Shown here one piece after another: positions 42,258-50,600 of a stretch of 64,000 nt of DNA. This DNA is from Streptomyces sp. 35G-GA-8 (GTDB taxonomy: Bacteria; Actinomycetota; Actinomycetes; Streptomycetales; Streptomycetaceae): contig NZ_JAMHJQ010000014.1 in the NCBI RefSeq assembly GCF_023534745.1, positions 62,001-126,000 of the forward strand, written 5' to 3'. The notes beneath the pieces were generated by a model. The model was not told the origin of the DNA, did not search any database, and saw nothing but the letters and a program-made list of their open reading frames with translations. The position numbers were made by a program, and so were the translations under genes. The number at the start of each line of letters is the position of its first letter. Within the stretch, counting starts at the first letter, position 1.

Positions 42258-45200
42258 TGACGCGAGCCGAGCAGCCAACGGTCGTGAGCCCCACCTCCGA
42301 CTCCGACGCACTTGCCGCAGACTCACGAGAGCGCGCCGTACGATCCTTGTTGCGCCTTCCACCGCTGCGGCGGCTTTGGGGTGCCCAGTTCGTCGGCGGG
42401 ATCGGCGACGTACTCGCCGTACTCGTGCTTCTGCTGCTGTCGTTGCAGGCGGCGATCGCCGAGGGCTCGTTCGGTGCTGGATACCGGGGTGTGGCGTTCG
42501 CCGTCGCCGCCGTGTTCGGGGCCCGGGTTCTGGCCACGCTGCTGTTCGGGGCGGTGCTCCTCGGGCCGCTGACGGCGCTGATCGCGCCCGGTGGCGCCGG
42601 TGGCGGGGCCGGGGCCAAGAAGGCGGCCGACGCTGCTGACGCGACCGCCGCGAGTGACGCGGTTGGAACACCTGGGACGACGCCTGAGGCAGCTGGAGCC
42701 ACGGCGGTCAAGAAGCCCGCCAAGTCGGGTAAATCCGCGAAGCCCGCGCGGGACGGCGGCCCGCTGGACCGACGCTGGACGATGATCGTCGCGGACGTAC
42801 TGCGCCTCGCGCTCCTCATCGTCGCGCCGCTGTGGCTCGAATGGACCCCCGACCGCGCCCTGCCGATTCTCCTCAGCACGGTCTTCGTCGTCGGTGTCGC
42901 CGAGCGCTTCTGGACGGTCGCCAAGGAGAGCGCGGCTCCCGCGCTGCTGCCGGCTCCGCCGCTGGAGGGCGCCGCGGTGCGCCCGCTGCCCGACCACCTC
43001 GACGCGCTGCGCCGGCTCTCCCTCCGTACGTCCTTCGCCGCCGTCCCCGCCGCCGCGGCGGTCCTGCTCGTCGCCACGCTGATCGGCAATCTGCTGGGCA
43101 CGGGGATCGACTGGTTCTCGCTGCACCAGGCGGCCCTCGGGTCGTACGTCGCGGCCGGTCTGTTCGCCGCGTCGGTGTCGACGCTCTACTTCCTCGAACT
43201 GCCCGACGGCCATACGCCCCGCCCGCGTTCCCCGCTCGAAGGGCTGCGCCGGTCCGTGGGCGCCGCGAGCGGCAAGGGATCCGGCGACAGCGGCAGCGGT
43301 CGCAGCGGCGGCAGTGGCGGCAGCGGTGGCCGGGACAAGGGGCGTACGGGCGCGGTGTCGCTGTTCGTCCTCGCGTGCGGCACGATCGCCGGCGCCGTCG
43401 CCGCCGCCGTGGGTGTCTCCGCACTCCAGGCCATGGACCTCGGGGGCGGTCCCGTCGCCTTCGCACTCCTCGTCCTCGCCCTGACCGGAGGTACGGGACT
43501 GGGTATCCGCGGCGCCGCCAGGGTGCTGCCCGCGCTGTCCCGTCGCCGTCTGTTCGCGCTGGCGATCGCGGTCACCGGCATAGCGCTGCTGGTCATGGGC
43601 CTTGTGCCGGACATGGCGACCGTGCTGTTCCTGGCGCTGTTCGCGGGCTTCACGGCCGGTGTCGCGGCGAATACCGGACACACCCTTATCGACCTGGAGA
43701 CGGAGGAGTACCGTCGTATTCGGGTCACCGAACATCTACAGGCTGTAGCCAGGGTGTTCGTCGGGCTCGGAGTGGTCGTCGCCCCCCTCGTCGCGGCGGC
43801 CATCGGCCCGCACCGCCTCGCCGGTGGCAACTCCGTCTTCGCGCACGACGGAGCGGCCTTCACGCTGATACTGGTCGGCGCGCTGCTGCTGCCCGTAGCG
43901 GCCGTCGTTCTCGCCAAGACGGACGACCGGTCCGGTGTGCCGCTGCGCCGCGATCTGCGCGACGCGCTGCGCGGCGGGGCCGACCCGGCACAGGCCCCGG
44001 CCGCGACCGGCTTCTTCCTGGCGATAGAAGGCGGTGACGGCGCCGGAAAGTCGACCCAGGTGGAGGCGCTCGCCGACTGGATCCGGGCCAAGGGCCATGA
44101 AGTGGTGGTCACACGCGAGCCGGGCGCCACCCCGATCGGCAAGCGGCTGCGCTCGATCCTGCTGGATGTGTCGAGTGCCGGTCTGTCGAACCGCGCCGAG
44201 GCCCTGCTGTACGCCGCCGACCGCGCCGAGCATGTCGATTCGGTCGTCCGTCCGGCGCTGGAGCGCGGCGCGATCGTGATCTCCGACCGCTACATCGACT
44301 CGTCCGTGGCCTACCAGGGCGCGGGGCGTGATCTTTCGCCGACCGAGATCGCCCGTATTTCGCGCTGGGCGACGGACGGGCTCGTTCCGCATCTGACGGT
44401 GCTCCTCGACGTCTCCCCGGAGACGGCGCGTGAGCGGTTCACGGAGGCGCCGGACCGGCTGGAGTCCGAGCCGGCGGAGTTCCATCAGCGGGTACGGTCC
44501 GGCTTCCTCACCCTCGCCGCCGCCGACCCCACCCGCTATCTGGTGGTGGACGGCGGCCAGGAGCCGGAGGCGGTCACCACCGTCGTACGGCACCGGCTCG
44601 ACCAGATGCTGCCGCTCTCCGAGGCCGAGGTGAAGGCCCAGGAGGAGGCGCGGAAGGCGGCCATCGAGGAAGCCCGCCGCAGGGCGGAGGAAGAGGCCGC
44701 GCGCAAGGCGGAGGAGGAGCGGCTGGAGCGCGAGCGGCAGGCGCAGCTCGCCAAGCTCCGTGCCGAGGAGGAGGAGCGCAAGCGCCGCGAGCTGGAGGAG
44801 GCGCGGCAGCGCGAGGCCGAGCGGCAGGCGGAGGAGGCCAGGCAGCGCGCCGAGGAGGCGCGCAAGAAGGCCGAGGAGGAGCGGAAGCGGCGCGAGGCCG
44901 AGGAGCGGGCGTACGAGGCGGAGCAGGCGCGTCTCAGGCGACAGGCACAGGAAGAGGCCAGGCTCCGGGCGGAGGCCGAGGAGCGGCGCCGTGAGAAGCA
45001 GCGCAAGGCGGAGGAGGCGCTGCTGCGTGCCGAAGAGGCGCGGCGGCGCGCGGAGCAGGCGGCGGCCGAGGCGGCCCAGGCCGAGACCACGGCGGCCCCG
45101 GGGGCCTCTGGGGCCCCTGGGGTCTCGCCGAACGAGATCACGGTCCCCACGCCCCTCGTCAAGAGGCCGGCGGTCGCGCCGGACGAGGTGACGCAGGAGG

Positions 45201-45697
45201 TCCCGGCGGTTCGTCCGATGGATCCGGACGAGACGGCTGTCATTCCGCAGGTGCCGGATCCGGATCGGCCTGCCGAGCGGGATGACCGGAGTGAGCGGGG
45301 CCGGAGTGATGGCCGTACCGACCAGGCGGGTCGGACGGACCGGGCGGCCGACGAGACGACGGTGCTCCCGCCGGTACGGGACGGCCGCGCGGCCGACGAG
45401 ACGGCCGTACTCCCGCCCGTACCGAACGCGGATCCGGCCGACCGGGTGCCGCGGGGCTTCTTCCGGGACGACGCGCGGCCGTCGCCCGCCGAGGGCGGCA
45501 ATGAGCGCACGCGCGAGCTGCCGCAGGTCAACCCGGAGGCGCATCGGGAGGGTGGTCCGGAGCGTACGCCCGAGCGCCCGCGCCGCCGCTCCGACTGGGC
45601 GGAGGAGACTCCGCTGGACGACCTTCCGACCCTGGCGGACGAACTGCTCGGCCCGCATGACGAGACGGACGACCACGACGGCAGGCGCCGCCGCTAG
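42257..45697 (+). CDS. tmk: Membrane-anchored thymidylate kinase fusion
   Basis: A 1146-aa multi-domain protein. Residues about 30-570 resemble an MFS-type membrane region with about ten hydrophobic segments and long Ala/Gly/Ser loops. Residues 586-785 are dTMP kinase: P-loop FFLAIEGGDGAGKSTQ, TREPGATPIGKRLR, and DRYIDSSVAYQGAGRDL. Residues about 790-940 are a highly charged Glu/Arg/Lys coiled coil, and the rest is a disordered Pro/Asp/Arg tail. The kinase alone would be about 210 aa. The fusion is known from Streptomyces; why dTTP synthesis should be membrane-tethered is unclear. It lies between topA and holB. Confidence 0.92.
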   Translation: MTRAEQPTVVSPTSDSDALAADSRERAVRSLLRLPPLRRLWGAQFVGGIGDVLAVLVLLLLSLQAAIAEGSFGAGYRGVAFAVAAVFGARVLATLLFGAVLLGPLTALIAPGGAGGGAGAKKAADAADATAASDAVGTPGTTPEAAGATAVKKPAKSGKSAKPARDGGPLDRRWTMIVADVLRLALLIVAPLWLEWTPDRALPILLSTVFVVGVAERFWTVAKESAAPALLPAPPLEGAAVRPLPDHLDALRRLSLRTSFAAVPAAAAVLLVATLIGNLLGTGIDWFSLHQAALGSYVAAGLFAASVSTLYFLELPDGHTPRPRSPLEGLRRSVGAASGKGSGDSGSGRSGGSGGSGGRDKGRTGAVSLFVLACGTIAGAVAAAVGVSALQAMDLGGGPVAFALLVLALTGGTGLGIRGAARVLPALSRRRLFALAIAVTGIALLVMGLVPDMATVLFLALFAGFTAGVAANTGHTLIDLETEEYRRIRVTEHLQAVARVFVGLGVVVAPLVAAAIGPHRLAGGNSVFAHDGAAFTLILVGALLLPVAAVVLAKTDDRSGVPLRRDLRDALRGGADPAQAPAATGFFLAIEGGDGAGKSTQVEALADWIRAKGHEVVVTREPGATPIGKRLRSILLDVSSAGLSNRAEALLYAADRAEHVDSVVRPALERGAIVISDRYIDSSVAYQGAGRDLSPTEIARISRWATDGLVPHLTVLLDVSPETARERFTEAPDRLESEPAEFHQRVRSGFLTLAAADPTRYLVVDGGQEPEAVTTVVRHRLDQMLPLSEAEVKAQEEARKAAIEEARRRAEEEAARKAEEERLERERQAQLAKLRAEEEERKRRELEEARQREAERQAEEARQRAEEARKKAEEERKRREAEERAYEAEQARLRRQAQEEARLRAEAEERRREKQRKAEEALLRAEEARRRAEQAAAEAAQAETTAAPGASGAPGVSPNEITVPTPLVKRPAVAPDEVTQEVPAVRPMDPDETAVIPQVPDPDRPAERDDRSERGRSDGRTDQAGRTDRAADETTVLPPVRDGRAADETAVLPPVPNADPADRVPRGFFRDDARPSPAEGGNERTRELPQVNPEAHREGGPERTPERPRRRSDWAEETPLDDLPTLADELLGPHDETDDHDGRRRR

Positions 45698-45701
45698 GCC
45701 C

Positions 45702-45757
45702 GGTGTCCCGGGTCCTGTGTCCCGAGTCCGGTGTCCCGGGTGCTGTGTCCCGGGACC
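45702..45757. repeat. 28-nt tandem duplication between tmk and holB
   Basis: Two adjacent 28-nt units (45702-45729 and 45730-45757), each made of two GTGTCCCGG half-units, differ at only a few bases. Confidence 0.8.
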
Positions 45758-45843
45758 GGCCGGACTGTCAGACCCCGGCCCCACAATGGGATCCGGGGCT
45801 CACACAGGTGGGGACCGCACATGCATGGAGGTGGTGACGGCGC

Positions 45844-47049
45844 ATGACCGTATGGGACGACCTGGTCGGACAGGACCGTGTTCAGGCGGCGCTCACTGCC
45901 GCCGCTCGTGACGCGGACGCGCGCGTGACCGCCGAGGCCGCGGGCATCGATCCGCCGGAGGCGTCGAGGATGACGCACGCCTGGCTGTTCACCGGGCCGC
46001 CCGGTTCGGGCCGGTCCACCGCGGCCCGCGCCTTCGCCGCCGCTCTGCAGTGCACCAGTCCGGACCGGGCGCTCGGCGGTGAGCCGGGCTGCGGGTTCTG
46101 CGACGGCTGTCATACGAGCCTGATCGGCACGCACGCCGATGTGGACATCATCCGTACCGATCTGCTCTCGATCGGCGTCAAGGAGACCCGCGAGCTGGTC
46201 CGCCGCGCCCAGCTCGCACCGGCCGGCGGACGCTGGCAGGTCAATGTGCTGGAGGACGCCGACCGCCTCACCGAGGGCGCGGGAAACGTCCTGCTCAAGG
46301 GGGTGGAGGAGCCGGCGCCCCGTACGGTCTGGCTGCTCTGCGCGCCCTCCCTGGAGGATGTCCTGCCCACGATCCGTTCGCGCTGCCGCCATCTCGTGCT
46401 GCGTACTCCGCCTGTGGAGGCGGTCGCCGATGTCCTGATCCGGCGCGACGGTATCGAGCCCGAGGCCGCCCACGCCGCGGCCCAGGCCACCCAGGGACAT
46501 ATCGGCCGGGCCCGCCGTCTCGCCACCGATGAACGGGCACGGGCCCGCCGCGCCACCGTTCTCAAGATGCCGCTGCGTGTGGACGACATCGGCGGCTGCC
46601 TCAGGGCGGCGCAGGAGCTGATCGACGCCGCCACGGAGGACGCCAAGCAGGTCGCGGAGGATGTCGACGTCAAAGAGACCGAGGACATGAAGGCCGCGCT
46701 CGGTGCCTCGGCGGGTGGCCGGATGCCCCGGGGCACGGCGGGCGTGATGAAGGAGCTGGCCGACCGCCAGAAGCGCCGTTCCACCCGTACGCAGCGGGAC
46801 AGCCTGGATCTGGCCCTCACCGATCTGACCGGCTTCTACCGCGATGTGCTCGCCATTCAGCTGGGCTCCCGCGTCGCGCTCGCCAATGGGGACGTACGGG
46901 ACGGTCTTGACCGGGTCGCCCGTGCCTCGACGCCCGAGCGGACGCTGCGCCGGATAGAGGCGATCGTCGCCTGCCGCCAGGCGCTGGACCGCAATGTGGC
47001 GCCGCTGCTGGCGGTGGAGGCGATGGCGGTCTCGCTGCGGGCGGGCTGA
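45844..47049 (+). CDS. holB: DNA polymerase III delta' subunit
   Basis: A 401-aa clamp-loader subunit. The AAA+ domain has LFTGPPGSGRSTAARAF, a zinc module with cysteines in PGCGFCDGCHTS, and the sensor-1 region TIRSRCRHLVLRTP. The order tmk-holB is widely conserved. ATG 45844 follows GGAGGTGG at a 10-nt distance. The C-terminal half is helical and more variable. Confidence 0.93.
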   Translation: MTVWDDLVGQDRVQAALTAAARDADARVTAEAAGIDPPEASRMTHAWLFTGPPGSGRSTAARAFAAALQCTSPDRALGGEPGCGFCDGCHTSLIGTHADVDIIRTDLLSIGVKETRELVRRAQLAPAGGRWQVNVLEDADRLTEGAGNVLLKGVEEPAPRTVWLLCAPSLEDVLPTIRSRCRHLVLRTPPVEAVADVLIRRDGIEPEAAHAAAQATQGHIGRARRLATDERARARRATVLKMPLRVDDIGGCLRAAQELIDAATEDAKQVAEDVDVKETEDMKAALGASAGGRMPRGTAGVMKELADRQKRRSTRTQRDSLDLALTDLTGFYRDVLAIQLGSRVALANGDVRDGLDRVARASTPERTLRRIEAIVACRQALDRNVAPLLAVEAMAVSLRAG

Positions 47050-47188
47050 CGGGGGAGCGGGCCGCCCGTACGGGGCAGCCGCCCGTACGGGGCGACGGGG
47101 CCGCGAGCAGCCTGAACGTACGAGCGGGCCGATTGCCCGGGGAATCACCCGTACGAGCACGGACGGGCGGTGTACGCGTTTGGGCGGC

Positions 47189-47201
47189 TAGGCTCCCGGA
47201 A
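47189..47201 (+). promoter_or_regulatory. Leaderless-type -10 box before the peptidase gene
   Basis: TAGGCT at 47189-47194 ends 6 nt before ATG 47201. This is the same hexamer and spacing as upstream of tmk. Confidence 0.55.
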
Positions 47202-48754
47202 TGGACACCAGGCGCCTGTTCCGTATCACCGCCACCGCGTTCGTGGCGGCCGGTCTGCTGATCTCCGGCTGCAGTTCCGGCGGTTCCTCGTCGGAGGCAT
47301 CGTCTCCGGGCGGGGATTCGGGCTCCGGCGCGGTGTCCATCGATCCTGCCGCCCTGAAGAAGTACTACGACCAGAAGCTCACCTGGCGCGCGTGCGGAGT
47401 CCCCGGATTCGAGTGCGCCACGCTGAAGGCCCCGCTCGACTACACGAAGCCGGACGGGACCCGGATCGACCTGGCCGTCTCCCGCAAGAAGGCAACGGGC
47501 CCCGGCAAGCGCCTCGGCTCCCTCATGGTCAACCCGGGCGGTCCCGGCGGCTCGGCCATCGGCTATCTCCAGGCGTACGCGGGCATCGGCTACCCCGCGC
47601 AGATCCGCGCCCAGTACGACATCGTGGCCATCGACCCGCGCGGTGTCGCCCGCAGCGAGCCCGTCGAATGCCTCACGGGCAAGGAGATGGACGCGTACAC
47701 CCAGGTCGATCAGACGCCCGACGACCAGGCCGAGACCGCGAAGCTGGCCGCGTCCTTCAAGAAGTTCGCCCAGGGCTGCGAGAAGCGCTCCGGCGCGATC
47801 CTCCCGCATGTGTCCACGGTCGAGGCGGCCCGTGACATGGACATCTTCCGTACCGCGCTGGGCGACCAGAAGCTGTCGTACGTCGGGGCCTCGTACGGCA
47901 CGTTCCTCGGCGCGACCTACGCCGAACTGTTCCCGAAGCGCACCGGCCGCCTCGTCCTCGACGGTGCGATGGACCCGTCCCTCCCGGCCCGCGAGCTGAA
48001 CCGCGATCAGACGGCGGGCTTCGAGACCGCCTTCCGGGCCTTCGCCGAGGACTGCGTCAAACAGTCCGACTGCCCCCTCGGGACGAAGTCGGCGGCCGAC
48101 GTCTCGAATCGTATGAAGACCTTCTTCACCACACTGGACGCCAAGCCCGTCCCGACCGGCGCGAGCCGCCCCCTGGGCGAGTCGCTGGCCACGACCGGCG
48201 TGATCGCCGCGATGTACGACGAGTCCACCTGGCCCCAGCTCCGCCAGGCCGTCGCCGACGCCATGAAGGGCGACGGCGCGGCCCTGCTCTCCCTCGCCGA
48301 CTCGTACTACGAGCGCGACAGCGATGGCTCGTACGCCAATCTGATGTACGCCAACTCGGCCGTGAACTGCCTGGACCTCCCGCCGGCCTTCAGCAGCCCC
48401 GAAGAGGTCACCCAGGCGCTCCCCTCCTTCGAGCAGGCCTCCCCGGTGTTCGGCAGGGGCCTGGCCTGGGCCTCCCTGAACTGCACCTACTGGCCCACCA
48501 AGGCCACCGGCTCCCCCCACCGCATCGAGGCGAAGGGCGCGGCCCCGATCGTCGTGGTCGGCACCACCCGCGACCCGGCGACCCCGTACAAGTGGGCCCA
48601 GTCCCTGGCGGCCCAGCTCTCCTCCGGCACCCTCCTCACCTACGACGGGGACGGCCACACGGCGTACGGCCGCGGCAGCGACTGCATCGACACGGCGATC
48701 AACACGTACCTCCTGGAGGGCACACCCCCGACGGACGGCAAGAAGTGCTCCTGA
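47201..48754 (+). CDS. Secreted lipoprotein peptidase, tripeptidyl-aminopeptidase type
   Basis: A 517-aa alpha/beta-hydrolase lipoprotein. The signal peptide ends in the lipobox ISGCSSGG. The nucleophile serine is in YVGASYGTFLGATYAELFP, the Asp in VGTTRDPATPYKWA and the His in YDGDGHTAYG. The conserved NPGGPGGSA precedes the catalytic core. It resembles Streptomyces SlpD/SlpE and tripeptidyl aminopeptidases, which trim peptides outside the cell. The following 6-bp hairpin may end the transcript. Confidence 0.9.
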   Translation: MDTRRLFRITATAFVAAGLLISGCSSGGSSSEASSPGGDSGSGAVSIDPAALKKYYDQKLTWRACGVPGFECATLKAPLDYTKPDGTRIDLAVSRKKATGPGKRLGSLMVNPGGPGGSAIGYLQAYAGIGYPAQIRAQYDIVAIDPRGVARSEPVECLTGKEMDAYTQVDQTPDDQAETAKLAASFKKFAQGCEKRSGAILPHVSTVEAARDMDIFRTALGDQKLSYVGASYGTFLGATYAELFPKRTGRLVLDGAMDPSLPARELNRDQTAGFETAFRAFAEDCVKQSDCPLGTKSAADVSNRMKTFFTTLDAKPVPTGASRPLGESLATTGVIAAMYDESTWPQLRQAVADAMKGDGAALLSLADSYYERDSDGSYANLMYANSAVNCLDLPPAFSSPEEVTQALPSFEQASPVFGRGLAWASLNCTYWPTKATGSPHRIEAKGAAPIVVVGTTRDPATPYKWAQSLAAQLSSGTLLTYDGDGHTAYGRGSDCIDTAINTYLLEGTPPTDGKKCS

Positions 48755-48776
48755 CCTGCGAGAAGACCCCCGCAGG
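48755..48776 (+). terminator. Weak hairpin after the peptidase gene
   Basis: CCTGCG (48755-48760) and CGCAGG (48771-48776) with a 10-nt loop, directly after the stop codon. Short, so only a tentative terminator. Confidence 0.4.
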
Positions 48777-48807
48777 AGGCGTGTACGGAGCACCCTCCAA
48801 AACTGTG

Positions 48808-48842
48808 TAGACTTGGCCGCGCTGCTGATCGCACCATGGTGC
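48808..48842 (+). promoter_or_regulatory. Putative tRNA-Thr promoter and palindrome
   Basis: TAGACT at 48808-48813, preceded by TGTG, fits an extended -10 box about 38 bp before the mature tRNA 5' end. A perfect palindrome GCACCATGGTGC occupies 48831-48842 in the 5' leader, possibly a processing signal. Confidence 0.4.
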
Positions 48843-48851
48843 GGAAGGCGC

Positions 48852-48925
48852 GCCGCCTTAGCTCAGTTGGCCAGAGCAACGCACTCGTAATGCGTAGGTC
48901 TCGGGTTCGAATCCCGAAGGCGGCT
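48852..48925 (+). tRNA. tRNA-Thr (anticodon CGT)
   Basis: A full cloverleaf: acceptor GCCGCCT/AGGCGGC, D stem GCTC/GAGC, anticodon stem ACGCA/TGCGT with loop CTCGTAA (anticodon CGT, reading ACG), variable loop AGGTC, T stem TCGGG/CCCGA with loop TTCGAAT, discriminator T at 48925. CCA is not encoded. Its 3' half lies inside the left attachment site of the element, which restored the gene on integration. Confidence 0.96.
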
Positions 48926-48940
48926 CAGAGAAACCCCAGG
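48884..48940 (+). repeat. Left attachment site (attL)
   Basis: Matches 57136-57192 at 56 of 57 positions, with 50 consecutive identical bases (48891-48940). The single difference is A48890 against G57142, in the anticodon-loop position. The identity includes the tRNA 3' end and the first arm of the tRNA terminator. Confidence 0.92.
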
Positions 48941-48964
48941 ACTCACTCGCCGTGACCTGGGGTT
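48932..48964 (+). terminator. tRNA terminator carried by the element
   Basis: AACCCCAGG (48932-48940) pairs with CCTGGGGTT (48956-48964), followed by CTTTCAT. The left arm is inside the att core and the right arm in element DNA, so the element supplies its own terminator after integration. Confidence 0.65.
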
Positions 48965-48967
48965 CTT

Positions 48968-49376
48968 TCATGCCGGGACGCGGCGGGGACGAAATTCGAT
49001 GATCTTCGCGGTGCCCTGCGTGCCCGTTGCGTGCCCACCGTGCTCGCGAGCTGCTTCGGTCGACCCGGAAAGCTGCGCGAGTGCCATCTGCGCGAGGTCC
49101 TCGACCGAGCCGCCGTCTCGCTCGGCGGCCTCGACGATCTGCGCGACGAGGTGATCGAGAGCCAACTGTGCGACCTCCCCGACGCACGGCTCGGCAGGAC
49201 CGACTGATAGATGTCCCGAGTGATCCGGCTCTCACTGTGGCCGAGGGTCTCGGACACGATCTTGATGTCGCCCCCGGCGGCGAGCATGAGCGAGGCGGCG
49301 ACGTGCCGGCTCGGGCGCGGTCGAGGACCCGGTCGCCGTTCCATCGGATGTGAGCCCGGGGGGGGCTCATCTGCAA
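48968..49376 (-). pseudogene. Tyrosine-recombinase integrase, C-terminal remnant
   Basis: Minus-strand bases 49308-49192 encode RHVAASLMLAAGGDIKIVSE, then LGHSESRITRDIYQSVLP: the catalytic Arg, His and Tyr region of a phage integrase. After VLP the frame shifts; a different frame (48968-49190) carries the C-terminal tail (ALDHLVAQIVEAAERDGG) down to a stop 28 bp from attL. Everything N-terminal of the RH motif, including the first catalytic arginine and the DNA-binding arm, is missing. The gene was placed next to attL as is usual for such elements. Confidence 0.8.
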
Positions 49377-49530
49377 CTCGCCTCCGAATACTTCCTGTTA
49401 TTCCATATGAGCCGTGTGAGCCCTGTAGCATTTGAGGCGCCTGCCTCTTCCTCGCATCCATGCGTCCGACCGTTACCTTCGGTCGGATTCCCCGTAGCAC
49501 GGGGTGTCCTGTGGAGAAAGGAGCAGGCGC

Positions 49531-49647
49531 ATGGAAGGCGAACCGGGAGGTAAGCCCGAAGATCTACCGCTCTGGGTGCGCTCGGCGGTTGCGATCTTGG
49601 GTGCGCTGGTCCCGCTCGCAACATGTGCGGTGATGCTGCTGCGCTAG
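49531..49647 (+). CDS. 38-aa single-span membrane protein
   Basis: A small intact ORF starting MEGEPGGKPEDLPLW and continuing with one hydrophobic helix (VAILGALVPLATCAVMLL) to a final Arg. AAAGGAG lies 7 nt before the ATG, an excellent ribosome site, and two hairpins follow the stop. It runs opposite to the phage genes. Family unknown; candidates are a small phage membrane peptide (holin or exclusion type) or a type-I-toxin-like peptide, but nothing in the sequence decides. Confidence 0.55.
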   Translation: MEGEPGGKPEDLPLWVRSAVAILGALVPLATCAVMLLR

Positions 49648-49692
49648 ATCGCGGCAGGTCAGGGCGGGAGCGGCTGAAGGACCTTGAGATAG

Positions 49693-49773
49693 GTCCGGCT
49701 GGCGGAAACTCAGCCGGACCCACCCAACCCCGCACACGTGCCGGGTCCCTGGTACCAGCCACGGACCCGGCAC
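49693..49773 (+). terminator. Double hairpin after the 38-aa ORF
   Basis: First hairpin: GTCCGGCT (49693-49700) and AGCCGGAC (49712-49719), 8 bp. Second: GTGCCGGGTCC (49738-49748) and GGACCCGGCAC (49763-49773), 11 bp, perfect. Together they form a tandem terminator. Confidence 0.65.
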
Positions 49774-49968
49774 TTCTCGTGTGTGGGCTTCAGTCGCAGT
49801 CCGACTTGTAGTTGAACTGCGACTCGTGTAGCTACACCATAGCAACCTGCTGCAAGTCTTAAGAGTCATTCGAGTCTTCAATTCATCGCTTGCGAATGGA
49901 CCATTCGCGTTCTTCTATACGGGACTACGTGATAGGTCACTAGCGGCATTCAGTAGTCCGCAGAGTGG
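49774..49968. promoter_or_regulatory. AT-rich control region with two palindromes
   Basis: This stretch is clearly AT-richer than its surroundings. It contains the perfect 12-bp palindrome GTGTAGCTACAC (49826-49837), similar in form to GntR-type operators of actinobacterial mobile elements, and GCGAATGG-A-CCATTCGC (49892-49908), an 8-bp palindrome with one central base. No gene is visible. It lies between convergent units, so the sites may be remnants of a lost regulatory region. Confidence 0.45.
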
Positions 49969-50203
49969 CTACTTGTAACTGACTTCCGTACAGGCTGGAA
50001 CGGGAAGACCAGGGGCTGCGTGGCGGGCGAAGGTGAGCGCGGTTGCGGTCCGTCCGGCGCCCGGGCCATGCGGGGCAAGGGGTCGACAAGCGCGGGCACC
50101 GCCTCGGCCGCGGCCCGTAGGTGGGACCGTATGCGGTGTCGGCGAGGTACGGCTCGATGCGGATGCGGTGGCGCAGCAGGACCTCGGGGACGCCGGTCAC
50201 CAT
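49969..50203 (-). pseudogene. Phage head-tail connector/stopper protein, frameshifted
   Basis: From ATG 50203 the frame reads MVTGVPEVLLRHRIRIEPYL and on through ADTAYGPTYGP, the beginning of a small head-closure protein of Streptomyces siphophages. Thereafter coherent sequence (for example VSYK at the end, stop TAG 49971-49969) lies in other frames, so at least one frameshift has occurred. The start overlaps the previous gene's TGA, a normal phage operon arrangement. Confidence 0.6.
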
Positions 50204-50600
50204 GCGATCACCCGCCCCAGGGTGAGGCCGGCGCGGCGCAGTGCTGGGTCGGTGCGTGGGGCGAGGCCGACGCCGGTCGTCGCCGCGGTGGTCGAGCTGC
50301 GCCCGGACAGGGAGACGGGGCCGATACCGACCTAGTCCCACTGTCCGCTGGCGCCCGTTCCGTCGTCGGCGGCGAGTTGGTACTCGACCTGTGCACAGGT
50401 GGCGTCCCTGAATGCGGCGCGCACGTCCGGGTTGGTCGGGTCGTCGTCCTCGTCGACGGCGTACACAGCGGTGAGCAGGGCCGAGTCGATGTCCTCGCCG
50501 GCCCAGGTGAGCAGCCGCTTGGCCTAAACGGGGGCCGGCCGACCAGTTCACGCAATGAGGACCGCGGGGACGGTAGGACTGGCGGGTCACGATCATGCCC
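50198..50600 (-). pseudogene. Phage gp6-like head-tail connector with stop codons
   Basis: One frame encodes RLLTWAGEDIDSALLTAVYA, then RAAFRDATCAQVEYQLAADD and GTGASGQWD, interrupted by TAG (50334-50332), then continues in frame VGIGPVSLSGRSSTTAAT to GRVIAW and stop. A second in-frame TAG lies at 50526-50524. The layout is that of a complete connector protein with two nonsense mutations. The N-terminal end is not clear. Confidence 0.65.

Noticed and set aside
39019-43101. Very long open frame on the minus strand opposite topA and tmk
   Set aside because: It mirrors the third-position GC of topA and tmk, has no coherent protein motifs, and topA is unmistakable on the other strand.
43736-45784. 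Long minus-strand frame with Leu/Arg runs opposite tmk
   Set aside because: It is the complement of the coiled-coil coding repeats of tmk; no start signal or family motif.
48858-49376. ORF reading through the tRNA gene (ends PPSGFEPETYALRV)
   Set aside because: That peptide is a well-known artefact of translating tRNA genes; the segment is tRNA, att site and integrase remnant.
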